7,981 nucleotides of DNA from JBOFLG01 sp051657745. GTDB lineage: Bacteria; Actinomycetota; Actinomycetes; Actinomycetales; Dermatophilaceae. Positions 1-6,490 of the stretch are shown here, one piece after another. Location: positions 1 to 7,981 of the forward strand of contig JBOFLG010000203.1 of assembly GCA_051657745.1 (NCBI GenBank). Reading direction: 5' to 3'. The stretch's first letter is position 1. Every line of letters begins with the position of its first letter. Made by a program: the position numbers and the translations under genes. The notes beneath the pieces are model-generated. The model did not search any database, was not told the origin of the DNA, and saw only the letters and a list, made by a program, of their open reading frames with translations.

Positions 1-1429
1 GCCTGCCGGTGATGCCGGGCCTGTCGATGCGGCCGCGCCTGCCGGTGATGCGGCGGCATCCCTGGGCGCGTCGGAGAGCTCGATGGCCGGACGTACTGCG
101 GTGCTCGTGGGCTACGGAGTCAAGCCGACCGAGGCCAGACGTCGCCCCCGCAAAGCCACGACGACCACCCCTGCAGAATCGCCCAATTGGACGAGTTCGC
201 AGACTGGGCCGCTGGCGGCGCGCGGGCTGGAGGAACAGCACGAGCCTGCTCTGCCTCAGTCGACCAATAGGTCAGTTCAGGGACGGCTGTCACCTGCACC
301 CTCCGAGGCGGAGTCGACCAATAGGTCAGTTCAGGGACGGCTGTCACCTGCACCCTCCGAGGCGGAGTCGACCAATAGGTCAGTTCAGGTGCGCGCGCTG
401 GCGACGCCGGCGGTGCGGAAGCTCGCTCACGACCGCGGTGTCGACCTCGGCTCGGTCACGCCCACTGGAGCCGGTGGCGTCGTCACCCGGACCGATGTCG
501 AGTCGGCGGCCGACGCGGCGATCACGCCACCGCCATCACCAGCGCCACCGCCAGCTGGTACGTCAGCGGTAGCGTCATCCGGGGCACCTTCACCAGCGCC
601 ACCGCCAGCGCCAGCCGGGGCGCCTGCGCCCGCGTCATCCGGGGCACCTGTGCCCGCGCCACCGTCGGGCCGTGAGACCAGGGTGCCGGTCACGGGAGTG
701 CGCAAGGTGATGGCCCAGGCCATGGTTGCCTCGGCATTCACCGCTCCGCACGTCACCGAATGGGTCACGGTCGACGTCACTCGAACGATGGAACTCGTGG
801 CAACACTCAAGCGCGACAGCGAGTTTCGCGACGTGAAGGTGACCCCGCTCCTGGTGCTTGCCACCGCGATGTGCCTCGCCGTACGTCGCAACCCTGGGAT
901 CAACGCCAGCTGGGACGAGCCGGCCCAGGAGATCGTGCTCAAGCGCTACGTCAACCTTGGCATCGCGGCGGCGACTCCTCGAGGCCTCGTCGTGCCGAAC
1001 GTCAAGGACGCCGACCGGATGACGATGCGCGAGCTGGGCGAGGCGATCAGTGCCCTCACCGAGCGGGCGCGCCAGGGGCGCGTAACCCCGGCCGACCTGG
1101 CCGGTGGCACCATCACGGTGACCAACGTCGGCGTCTTCGGTGTCGAGGCAGGCACCCCGATCCTGAACCCGGGGGAGTCGGCCATTCTCGCGTTCGGCGC
1201 GGTCGCCCGCCGCCCGTGGGTCGTGACCGGCGAGGACGGGACCGAGTCGGTGGTGCCGCGGTGGGTCACCACGCTCGCGCTGTCGTTCGACCATCGCCTG
1301 GTCGACGGGGAGAGTGGCAGCCGCTACCTCGCCGACGTCGCCGCGGTGCTCGAGAACCCCGCCCGCGGTCTGGTCTGGGGCATACCAATAGCCATGCCAG
1401 GTGAGGACGTCGATGACCGAGTTGGATGA
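1..1429 (+). CDS. Dihydrolipoamide acyltransferase (E2) of a 2-oxoacid dehydrogenase complex, 5'-truncated by the window edge
   Basis: This is the E2 core of a pyruvate or branched-chain 2-oxoacid dehydrogenase complex, which moves an acyl group from lipoyl-lysine to CoA in the cytoplasm. The frame is open from base 2, so the ATG at 83 is internal; the lipoyl domain should lie upstream. In order there is an Ala-rich linker ending in VLVGYG (about 107-124), a repeat-bearing linker (260-389), a peripheral subunit-binding domain (about 389-508, starting VRALATPAVRKLA), a Pro/Ala linker (about 520-670), and the catalytic acyltransferase domain (671 to about 1376). The active-site motif DHRLVDG is at 1289-1309 with catalytic His at 1292-1294. 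The stop at 1427 lies inside the next gene. A 15-base direct repeat (1-15 and 37-51, GCCTGCCGGTGATGC) shows that the first linker is repetitive too. The family is clear; sequence alone does not separate a branched-chain (BkdC) from a pyruvate (PdhC) enzyme, so no symbol is given. Confidence 0.93.
   Translation, partial: PAGDAGPVDAAAPAGDAAASLGASESSMAGRTAVLVGYGVKPTEARRRPRKATTTTPAESPNWTSSQTGPLAARGLEEQHEPALPQSTNRSVQGRLSPAPSEAESTNRSVQGRLSPAPSEAESTNRSVQVRALATPAVRKLAHDRGVDLGSVTPTGAGGVVTRTDVESAADAAITPPPSPAPPPAGTSAVASSGAPSPAPPPAPAGAPAPASSGAPVPAPPSGRETRVPVTGVRKVMAQAMVASAFTAPHVTEWVTVDVTRTMELVATLKRDSEFRDVKVTPLLVLATAMCLAVRRNPGINASWDEPAQEIVLKRYVNLGIAAATPRGLVVPNVKDADRMTMRELGEAISALTERARQGRVTPADLAGGTITVTNVGVFGVEAGTPILNPGESAILAFGAVARRPWVVTGEDGTESVVPRWVTTLALSFDHRLVDGESGSRYLADVAAVLENPARGLVWGIPIAMPGEDVDDRVG
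260..389 (+). repeat. In-frame 54-bp tandem repeat (2 full copies plus 22 bp) in the E2 linker
   Basis: Copy 1 is 260-313, copy 2 is 314-367, and a partial third copy covers 368-389; the full copies look identical. Each unit is 18 codons and encodes STNRSVQGRLSPAPSEAE, so the E2 frame is kept. The unit holds inverted repeats: GACC-AATA-GGTC (262-273) and CTCCG-AGG-CGGAG (301-313), with a weaker GAC-GGCT-GTC between them. It uses codons that are unusual beside the flanking gene (AAT, AGG, TCA and GTT in one short run), which suggests an origin other than gradual drift of the linker. It ends exactly where the subunit-binding domain begins. One further plus-strand frame and one minus-strand frame are also open through the repeat. 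Confidence 0.93.
536..659 (+). repeat. Degenerate Pro/Ala linker repeat in E2
   Basis: This is the linker between the subunit-binding and catalytic domains of E2. A 19-base segment, TCACCAGCGCCACCGCCAG, occurs at 536-554 and again at 590-608, 54 bases later. A second shared segment (CGTCATCCGGGGCACCT) begins at 573 and at 633, 60 bases apart. The encoded pattern is roughly SPAPPPAG..ASSGAP, repeated about twice with a decayed third start near 650. Such flexible Ala/Pro linkers are normal in E2 proteins, and the repeats are best read as slippage or duplication inside the linker. Confidence 0.8.
1399..1406 (+). promoter_or_regulatory. Ribosome binding site that decides the start of the unknown gene
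   Basis: AGGTGAGG lies six bases before ATG 1413 and inside the end of the E2 coding sequence. It favours ATG 1413 over the in-frame GTG at 1401, which overlaps this site. Confidence 0.7.
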
Positions 1430-3029
1430 GCATCCGGCTCAGCGAACCTCGGGAGGGCGGCATCCCCACGGGGTGGGTTTCCCGGAGGTCGGCGGGCGCC
1501 GTTCCACGGCCGCTACCGGTCGCGCAGTGGTGGCCGATGCGCTTCGCGCGGCTGACCCGGTCGGCGCCGATGCCGCACTGCGCGAAACCAATTGGCGCAG
1601 TGGATACGCCGCGCATTTCCTCCGGCTGGTCGAAGCCGGCCTGACCGATGGGGATGCCGCCCGCGCCATCGCCGTCGCCGGGCTCGGGTCAATCCATGCC
1701 CGGATGACGTGGCGTCCGCCGGGTGGTGGCGCGGAGGTGACGATGGCCCAGGCCGTCGCCGACCCGGCGGTCCTCGGCGACCTCACGTCATCCGGGCGCG
1801 GTGCGGAGGGCGCGCCGGGTGAGGGCGTCGCGGTCGGCCCGGGTGCCGGCGCCGCGCGGGGCTCGCGGAGTGCGGGGGTCGACGTCGTCGGGGGTGTGGG
1901 CGCCGAGATTGTCGAGGGTCGTGGTGAGCCCGAAACGGCGCTGACCATCCCGTATCGCGGCCAGCGGATCGGCGGCGACCACCTCCGGCGGCGGCTCGAT
2001 GCGTGGGTCGACGCCGGTGTGGTTGAGCCGAGTCTGCGCGACGCGGTCGGCGCGGTGCTCGACCACCCCGAGTGGCTGCGACTCGACGGCCGCACCGTGG
2101 TGGTGTTGGGGGCCGCTGCCGAGATGGGGCCGCTGCGGGCGCTGCTGCGGTGGGGGGCGACTGTGGCCGCGGTCGACCTGCCTCGACCGGCGCTGTGGCA
2201 GCACCTGATCGGCGGTACCGCCGAGCTCGCCGGGCGACTGGTCGTGCCCGCCCGGCCGGGAGCCGAACCGCTCGCCGCCCGGGCCGGCCTGGACCTGGTG
2301 CACGACCTGCCGGCCGCGATCCGGTGGGTCGCCGGGCTCGACGGCGACCTCGTCGTCGGCAACTACGTCTACGCCGACGGTGGCACGAATGTGCGGGTCA
2401 GTGTCGCGGTCGACGCGCTCACCGAGGTGGTGCGCGGCATCCGGCCCGGCCTTGCGCTTGCCTTCCTGGCGACGCCCACCGATGTGTTCGCCGTCCCCGG
2501 TGAGGCGGTTTCGGCGTCGGCCGCCGCGTACGCTGCCCGCCGCACCTCGAAGGTGCTTCGGGTGCCGCTGCGCGCGGTGTCGGGTGGGCGGTTGCTACGT
2601 CGCAACTACGTCCCGGGTGAGAGCCCCGGAGTCAACGACTCGGTGGTGCTCCAGCAGGGCCCGAACTACTTGCTGGCCAAGCGAATTCAGCGCTGGCGGG
2701 CGACGGTGGCGCGGCATGAGGGCGCGGTGGTGTCGTTCAAGGTCGCACCGCCCACCCGCACCCGATCGGTGGTGAAGAACCGTGCGCTCGCGGCGGCCTA
2801 CGCCGGGGCGCACCGGTTCGGTGTCGAGGTGTTCGAGCCCGGCACGGCCAATACGCTGATGGCGGCGTTACTGGTACACGACCTGCACGCCGGGACGCCG
2901 CGCCACGAGCACCCGTGGCAGGACGAGGCGTGGGCTGCCGCGCACGGTGGGCTCTGGCGGGCCGCCTACGACCCGCGGAGCGCGCTTGGCGTGGCCGCGC
3001 TGCTCGGCGTCGCCGGCGCCCGCCCGTGA
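1413..3029 (+). CDS. Conserved protein of unknown function, Rossmann-like segment, translationally coupled to E2
   Basis: The 538-residue protein starts at ATG 1413, chosen for the good ribosome binding site at 1399-1406. It overlaps the E2 stop by 17 bases, so the two are probably co-translated. I do not recognise an assigned function; from memory, similar uncharacterised proteins occur in other actinobacteria. Visible parts are an N-terminal helical region (about 1-122), a Gly/Ala-rich low-complexity stretch (about 124-171), then a larger conserved region. Residues 229-241 (VVVLGAAAEMGPL) followed by ATVAAVDLPRP look like the first beta-alpha-beta unit of a nucleotide-binding fold, although the glycine pattern is not a classic GxGxxG. 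Other striking stretches are GNYVYADGGTNVRVS (from 316), RRNYVPGES, GVNDSVVLQQGPNYLLAKR and a tail VVKNRALAAAYAGAHRFGVE (from 453). There is no signal peptide or membrane helix. A role linked to 2-oxoacid or acyl-CoA metabolism is only inferred from its position. Confidence 0.85.
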   Translation: MTELDEHPAQRTSGGRHPHGVGFPEVGGRRSTAATGRAVVADALRAADPVGADAALRETNWRSGYAAHFLRLVEAGLTDGDAARAIAVAGLGSIHARMTWRPPGGGAEVTMAQAVADPAVLGDLTSSGRGAEGAPGEGVAVGPGAGAARGSRSAGVDVVGGVGAEIVEGRGEPETALTIPYRGQRIGGDHLRRRLDAWVDAGVVEPSLRDAVGAVLDHPEWLRLDGRTVVVLGAAAEMGPLRALLRWGATVAAVDLPRPALWQHLIGGTAELAGRLVVPARPGAEPLAARAGLDLVHDLPAAIRWVAGLDGDLVVGNYVYADGGTNVRVSVAVDALTEVVRGIRPGLALAFLATPTDVFAVPGEAVSASAAAYAARRTSKVLRVPLRAVSGGRLLRRNYVPGESPGVNDSVVLQQGPNYLLAKRIQRWRATVARHEGAVVSFKVAPPTRTRSVVKNRALAAAYAGAHRFGVEVFEPGTANTLMAALLVHDLHAGTPRHEHPWQDEAWAAAHGGLWRAAYDPRSALGVAALLGVAGARP

Positions 3030-3096
3030 GTGCGGATTCGGACCGGGGCCACCCGACGGCGGCGCGCCCGATTCCGGCGACCACATCGAGCGAGGT

Positions 3097-3124
3097 GCTA
3101 TGTGAGCGCTACCATAGCGCTATG
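3097..3124 (+). promoter_or_regulatory. Antitoxin-toxin promoter/operator with nested inverted repeats; probable leaderless start
   Basis: A perfect 7-bp inverted repeat, AGCGCTA-CCA-TAGCGCT, covers 3105-3121 and abuts the antitoxin ATG at 3122. GCTATG also occurs at 3097-3102 and 3119-3124, with its complement CATAGC at 3113-3118, giving several half-sites. TACCAT (3110-3115) fits the actinobacterial -10 pattern TANNNT; a start site about seven bases downstream falls at the ATG, and no Shine-Dalgarno sequence is visible. I infer a leaderless transcript whose -10 lies under an operator bound by the antitoxin-toxin complex, the usual autoregulation of such modules. No convincing -35 is seen. 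Confidence 0.65.
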
Positions 3125-3415
3125 AGTGTGGTGATCCGGCAGTCCGAATTGCGGAACGACAACGCGGCGGTCATGCGGCGAGTGGCGCAGGGGGAGTCCT
3201 TCGTCGTGACCGTCAACGGCCGTCCGGTGGCCGATGTGGTGCCGCACCGGGAGGAAATGCGCAGGCGCCGGTTCGTGCCGGTCGCAGAGTTGGCCGAGGC
3301 GTTCGACTCGGAACCGGTGCCGGACGCGGCGGCATGGCAGGCTGATCTCGCGGCGGCAGACGAGGCATTCGGGCCCGACGAGCCCACCGATCCGTTCGAG
3401 CGCGGGGCCCGATGA
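3122..3415 (+). CDS. vapB: Phd/YefM-family antitoxin of a VapBC-type module
   Basis: This 97-residue protein is the likely antitoxin for the PIN toxin encoded next. Its N-terminal half carries the Phd/YefM DNA-binding pattern: SELRNDNAAVMRRVAQGESF followed by VTVNGRPVADVVP. The C-terminal third is acidic and rich in Asp, Glu and Ala (from about residue 60, with WQADLAAADEAFGPDEP and a DPFER ending), as expected for the disordered segment that wraps the toxin. The frame is open far upstream, but ATG 3122 is the right start because the family's N-terminus aligns there and the operator-like repeats end just before it. The stop overlaps the toxin start as ATGA (3412-3415). It probably represses its own promoter. 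The symbol follows the module type; the number of this pair within its genome cannot be known. Confidence 0.9.
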   Translation: MSVVIRQSELRNDNAAVMRRVAQGESFVVTVNGRPVADVVPHREEMRRRRFVPVAELAEAFDSEPVPDAAAWQADLAAADEAFGPDEPTDPFERGAR

Positions 3416-3834
3416 CCGTTCCGACGCCGCGTCGTGCGCTGCTGGATACCTCGGTGGTGATCGACTTCCCCGCAGCGCAGGTCGCCGAGTTTGCTGATGA
3501 AGTCGCAGTCTCGGCGGTGACGATCGGAGAATTGCAGTTCGGTGTGACTTCGGCGGCTGACCCGCTGGTGCAGATGCGCCGCCGGCGGCGCGTTCAGTCG
3601 GTGATGGATCGGTTCGACGTGCTCCCGTTCGACACGGGCACTGCGGAGCACTACGGGGTACTGGCGGCGCTGGTGCGCCGGTATGGCCGCAACCCCCGAC
3701 CCCGCCGAATGGACCTGCAGATCGCGGCGACGGCCGCGCGTCACGACCTCGTGCTGGTGACCCGGAACGGTGGTGACTTCGCCGGTCTCGAGTCCGCGTT
3801 GCGCGTCGTCGACCTCCCTAATCTGGACCGATGA
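3412..3834 (+). CDS. vapC: PIN-domain ribonuclease toxin, VapC family
   Basis: This 140-residue protein is a PIN-fold, Mg2+-dependent endoribonuclease of the VapC type; related toxins cut tRNA or rRNA, but the target here is unknown. The four acidic positions expected of the active site are present: Asp12 in LLDTSVVID, Glu40 in TIGELQFG, Asp101 in RRMDLQIAATA and Asp122 in VTRNGGDFAGL, so the toxin looks intact. The length is normal for the family. The start ATG overlaps the antitoxin stop by four bases (ATGA), so translation is probably coupled and the toxin is made only alongside its antitoxin. It converges with purC, with about 31 bases between the two stop codons and no clear hairpin terminator. 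Confidence 0.92.
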   Translation: MTVPTPRRALLDTSVVIDFPAAQVAEFADEVAVSAVTIGELQFGVTSAADPLVQMRRRRRVQSVMDRFDVLPFDTGTAEHYGVLAALVRRYGRNPRPRRMDLQIAATAARHDLVLVTRNGGDFAGLESALRVVDLPNLDR

Positions 3835-3865
3835 TCCGGTCGACTCCACAGGTCGGGTCACCGAT

Positions 3866-4702
3866 CTACGACGACCACGTCTCGCCGGTGATCCGCTCGT
3901 AGATGTCGACGTACCGGGCGCGGGTCTCCTGCACCACGTCATCCGGGATGGCCGGGCCGGGCGCGGTCCGATCCCAGTCGGTCACTGTCGAGGACCAGTC
4001 CCGCACGAACTGCTTGTCGAAGGCGTGCTGTGGCTGGCCGGGCTGCCAGTCGTCGGCGGGCCAGAACCGGGAGGAGTCCGGGGTGAGCACTTCGTCGGCC
4101 AGGAGTAGTTGCCCCGAGTCGTCGGTGCCGAACTCCAGTTTGGTGTCGGCCACGATCACCCCGCGTTCGCGCGCGACCTCTGCGCCCCGCTCGTAAATGG
4201 CCAACGTCAACTGCTCCAGGTCGCGGGCGCGGGAGCGGCCGGCCACCTCCCGCACCGCACCCAAGCTCATGTGCTCGTCGTGCTCGCCCTGCTCGGCTTT
4301 CGTGGACGGGGTGAACACCGGCGGGTCGAGTCGGGACCCTTCCACCAGTCCCGTCGGGAGCGCCACCCCGGACACCGAGCCATTTTCGCGGTAGGAGGTG
4401 AGGCCCATGCCGGCCAGGTAGCCGCGCGCGATGCATTCCACCGGGATGATCTCGACCTTGCGGCACCGGATTGCCCGGCCCTGCCACTCGCTGGGCACGT
4501 CCTCGCTGAGCACGTGGTTCGGCACGATGTCCGCCAGGTGTCGAAACCACCACAGCGACAACTGGGTCAGGATGGCGCCCTTGTCGGGGATCGGGGTCGG
4601 CAGCACGACGTCATACACACTGACCCGATCTGACGCCACGAGGATGACGTCACCACCGTCCTCGTAGACGTCTCTGACTTTGCCGCGATGGAGAAGCTGC
4701 AC
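3866..4702 (-). CDS. purC: Phosphoribosylaminoimidazole-succinocarboxamide synthase (SAICAR synthetase)
   Basis: This enzyme joins CAIR and aspartate with ATP to give SAICAR in de novo purine synthesis. The 278-residue protein has the family blocks in order: GKVRDVY (8-14), ASDRVSVYD..PTPIPDKG (23-42, nucleotide-binding side), VPNHVL (60-65), VECIARGYLAG (88-98), KAEQGEHDEHMS (135-146), GVIVADTKLEFG (181-192), LADEVLTPDSSRFWP (201-215) and FDKQFVRDW (228-236). The start is the GTG at 4702-4700; an in-frame TAG only 12 bases upstream leaves no other upstream choice. AGGG touches the GTG but is too close to be a good ribosome binding site, so a leaderless or weakly initiated message is possible. 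The N-terminus is shorter than in the mycobacterial-type PurC I remember. No other purine gene is adjacent; gcdH is divergent. Confidence 0.96.
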   Translation of the reverse strand: MQLLHRGKVRDVYEDGGDVILVASDRVSVYDVVLPTPIPDKGAILTQLSLWWFRHLADIVPNHVLSEDVPSEWQGRAIRCRKVEIIPVECIARGYLAGMGLTSYRENGSVSGVALPTGLVEGSRLDPPVFTPSTKAEQGEHDEHMSLGAVREVAGRSRARDLEQLTLAIYERGAEVARERGVIVADTKLEFGTDDSGQLLLADEVLTPDSSRFWPADDWQPGQPQHAFDKQFVRDWSSTVTDWDRTAPGPAIPDDVVQETRARYVDIYERITGETWSS

Positions 4703-4714
4703 CCCTGAGTTCTA

Positions 4715-4728
4715 GCAGACCGGTCTGC
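4715..4728. promoter_or_regulatory. Perfect 14-bp palindrome in the divergent purC/gcdH promoter region
   Basis: GCAGACC directly followed by GGTCTGC makes an uninterrupted palindrome within the 106-bp gap between purC (start 4702) and gcdH (start 4809). Its edge lies only about 12 bases from the purC start, where a bound protein would block transcription initiation or RNA polymerase. On the minus strand TGCTAGAAC overlaps the palindrome edge and is a poor -10 candidate for purC. The size and symmetry would suit a dimeric TetR- or GntR-type repressor, but no regulator gene is in the window. Whether it controls purC, gcdH or both is not known. Confidence 0.5.
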
Positions 4729-4808
4729 CAGGCCCGGTCGGGGGATGGTGTTCCTCCGCACCATCACTGTCGGGTCTATCGGCGCCGTGGGGTGGGAGAA
4801 TCAGCGCC

Positions 4809-5984
4809 ATGAGCGACCCGCTGGACCTGGTGGATGTCGACCGGCTCTTCTCGGATGACGAGCGCGCGGTCCGGGCGAGTGTCCGGGAAGCATGTGCGCG
4901 GCTGGTCGACCCGTTCGTTGCGCGGTGGTACGAGCAGGGCGAGCTGCCGGTGGTGCGGGAACTCGCGAAGGAGTTCGGGGCGCTCGGCCTGCTCGGCATG
5001 CACCTCGACGGGTACGGCTGCGCGGGCATGTCGGCGGTCGACTACGGCCTCGCCTGTCTGGAGTTGGAGGCGAGCGACAGCGGCATCCGGTCGATGGTCT
5101 CGGTGCAGGGGAGCCTGGCGATGCAGGCGATCCACGCGTTCGGGAGCGAGGAGCAGAAGCAGGAGTGGTTGCCGCGGATGGCGGCCGGTGACGCGATCGG
5201 CTGTTTCGGGCTCACCGAACCCGATCACGGCTCGGACCCGGCGTCGATGCGCACCCGGGCCCGTCGCGATGGCGGGGACTGGGTGCTCGACGGTGGCAAG
5301 ACGTGGATCACGAACGGTTCGGTCGCTGACGTCGCGGTGGTGTGGGCGAACGCGGGCGAGGAGCACGGCGGCATCCAAGGGTTCGTCGTCCCCACGGAGA
5401 CAACGGGATTCGGCGCGCACACCATCCATCACAAGATGTCACTGCGGGCCTCGGTCACCGCCGAGCTCACCTTCGAGGGCCTGCGCCTGCCCGCGGATGC
5501 CGTGTTGTCGGGTGTGCGTGGGCTGACCGGCCCGCTGTCCTGCCTGAGTGAGGCGCGGTACGGGATCGTGTGGGGGGTGCTCGGCGCGGCCCGTTCCAGC
5601 CTGGAGGCGGCGCGGCGGTACTCGGTGGAGCGGCACCAGTTCGGGCGGCCGATCGCCGGGTTCCAGTTGACCCAGGCCAAACTCGCGCAGATGGGCACCG
5701 AATTGCAGCTCGGGCAGCTGCTCGCGGTGCATCTGGGGCGCCGCAAGGACGCCGTCGGGCTGGGCCCGGAGCAGGTGTCGGTGGGCAAGTACAACAACGT
5801 CACCAAGGCGATCGAGATCTGCCGTCTGGCGCGAACCATCCTCGGCGCCAACGGAGTCAGTGGTGAGTGGCCGGTGATGCGGCACGCCAACAACTTGGAG
5901 TCGGTGCTGACCTACGAGGGCACGGTCGAGATGCACACCCTGGTGATCGGCCAGGCGCTCACTGGCGTGCCCGCCTTCCGCTAG
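4809..5984 (+). CDS. gcdH: Acyl-CoA dehydrogenase, glutaryl-CoA dehydrogenase type
   Basis: This FAD enzyme of 391 residues most resembles glutaryl-CoA dehydrogenase, which oxidises and decarboxylates glutaryl-CoA to crotonyl-CoA in lysine and tryptophan breakdown. The three acyl-CoA dehydrogenase parts are all present: N-terminal helices (about 15-125), the middle beta domain with CFGLTEPDHGSDP (132-144), and C-terminal helices. The catalytic base is Glu370 in TYEGTVEMH, preceded by Tyr369. Glu87, Arg94 and Ser95 in LELEASDSGIRS sit at the numbers I remember for the substrate-carboxylate-binding residues of mature human GCDH, which supports glutaryl-CoA over a plain fatty acyl-CoA. The ATG at 4809 follows GGGAG (4794-4798) with a rather long 10-base gap. 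The gene is single and divergent from purC; no electron-transfer flavoprotein gene is nearby. Another dicarboxylyl- or short-chain acyl-CoA substrate remains possible. Confidence 0.88.
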   Translation: MSDPLDLVDVDRLFSDDERAVRASVREACARLVDPFVARWYEQGELPVVRELAKEFGALGLLGMHLDGYGCAGMSAVDYGLACLELEASDSGIRSMVSVQGSLAMQAIHAFGSEEQKQEWLPRMAAGDAIGCFGLTEPDHGSDPASMRTRARRDGGDWVLDGGKTWITNGSVADVAVVWANAGEEHGGIQGFVVPTETTGFGAHTIHHKMSLRASVTAELTFEGLRLPADAVLSGVRGLTGPLSCLSEARYGIVWGVLGAARSSLEAARRYSVERHQFGRPIAGFQLTQAKLAQMGTELQLGQLLAVHLGRRKDAVGLGPEQVSVGKYNNVTKAIEICRLARTILGANGVSGEWPVMRHANNLESVLTYEGTVEMHTLVIGQALTGVPAFR

Positions 5985-6490
5985 TGGCGTCATCCGGTAC
6001 GTCGGGCACCGGCGCCGCGAGTCACCGTCGTTCGAGGACGTCGAGCGGGTCCAGGCCGGCAACTCGACCTCCGCAGTGCAGTAGCCGATGGCCCTGGTGG
6101 CACGGATCTTCGACCGGGCGGAGACTGCAGAGGCAGCCATCCGGAGTCGCCAGGACGGTGGGTCGTCGGGATCCGGAGTGAAGCGGATGATGATGACGAC
6201 GCCGCGGTCGAGAGCCCCGATCCGGGACCGGGACCGGGACCGCTGCTGGTAAAGGGCGGTAAGCCGATCGAGCAGCGGGCCGCCGCGAACGTACCGGTCG
6301 TCGAGGCGTGCTGGTTCGGGTCGTGGCTGCCGGGTCACAGGTCGGCTCGATGGGCATCCGCACCGGACTCGGAGAGGGGCCGAGCGCCAGGGCTGGCCCG
6401 AAGTTCGGTAAGCGCACGCGGGACGGTGACGAGGATCTTCCTCGCGTGTCGCTGGGCGCGTGGCAGGGCACCTCCGTCAGCAGCGAACGG
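5985..6490. other. Gene-poor stretch of about 500 bp between two convergent genes; possible decayed coding sequence
   Basis: I see no gene here that I can name. On the minus strand, a stretch of about 105 codons downward from 6338 (for example GVVIIIRFTPDPDDPPSW) has a GC-rich third position and reads like protein. It has no recognisable family, no clear ribosome binding site, and runs on into antisense of gcdH. A second minus frame (from 6471) reads plausibly before that point, as if one older gene were frameshifted. A short tandem repeat of GGGACC (three units, 6224-6241) and a GATGATGATGACGACG run (6185-6203) lie inside. No strong terminator hairpin follows gcdH. Confidence 0.4.

Noticed and set aside
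83..85. ATG 83 as the true start of E2.
   Set aside because: The same frame is open to the left edge with Ala/Pro-type linker residues, and the protein would lack its lipoyl domain.
260..389. The regular repeats could be a small CRISPR array.
   Set aside because: The 54-bp units are directly contiguous with no unique spacers, and they are translated within E2.
9..572. Plus-strand open frame in the E2 linker region, and a minus-strand open frame at 120-353.
   Set aside because: Both are overlapping frames of E2 and stay open mainly because the 54-bp repeat lacks stops in several frames. They have no family match or ribosome binding site.
1401..1403. GTG 1401 as the start of the unknown gene.
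   Set aside because: It lies within the ribosome binding site that fits ATG 1413.
3833..3866. Possible shared terminator between the convergent toxin gene and purC, from partial pairing of GATCCGGT with ACCGATC.
   Set aside because: The pairing is imperfect across a long loop and has no T-run, so I do not call it a terminator.
6088..6252. Short plus-strand open frame of 54 codons that starts with a protein-like stretch.
   Set aside because: It has no ribosome binding site and no recognisable family, and its end is a low-complexity Arg/Asp run from the GGGACC repeat.
5439..6338. Long minus-strand open frame of 299 codons.
   Set aside because: Most of it is antisense to gcdH, whose motifs are unambiguous. 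Only the part beyond 5985 is kept, as a possible remnant.
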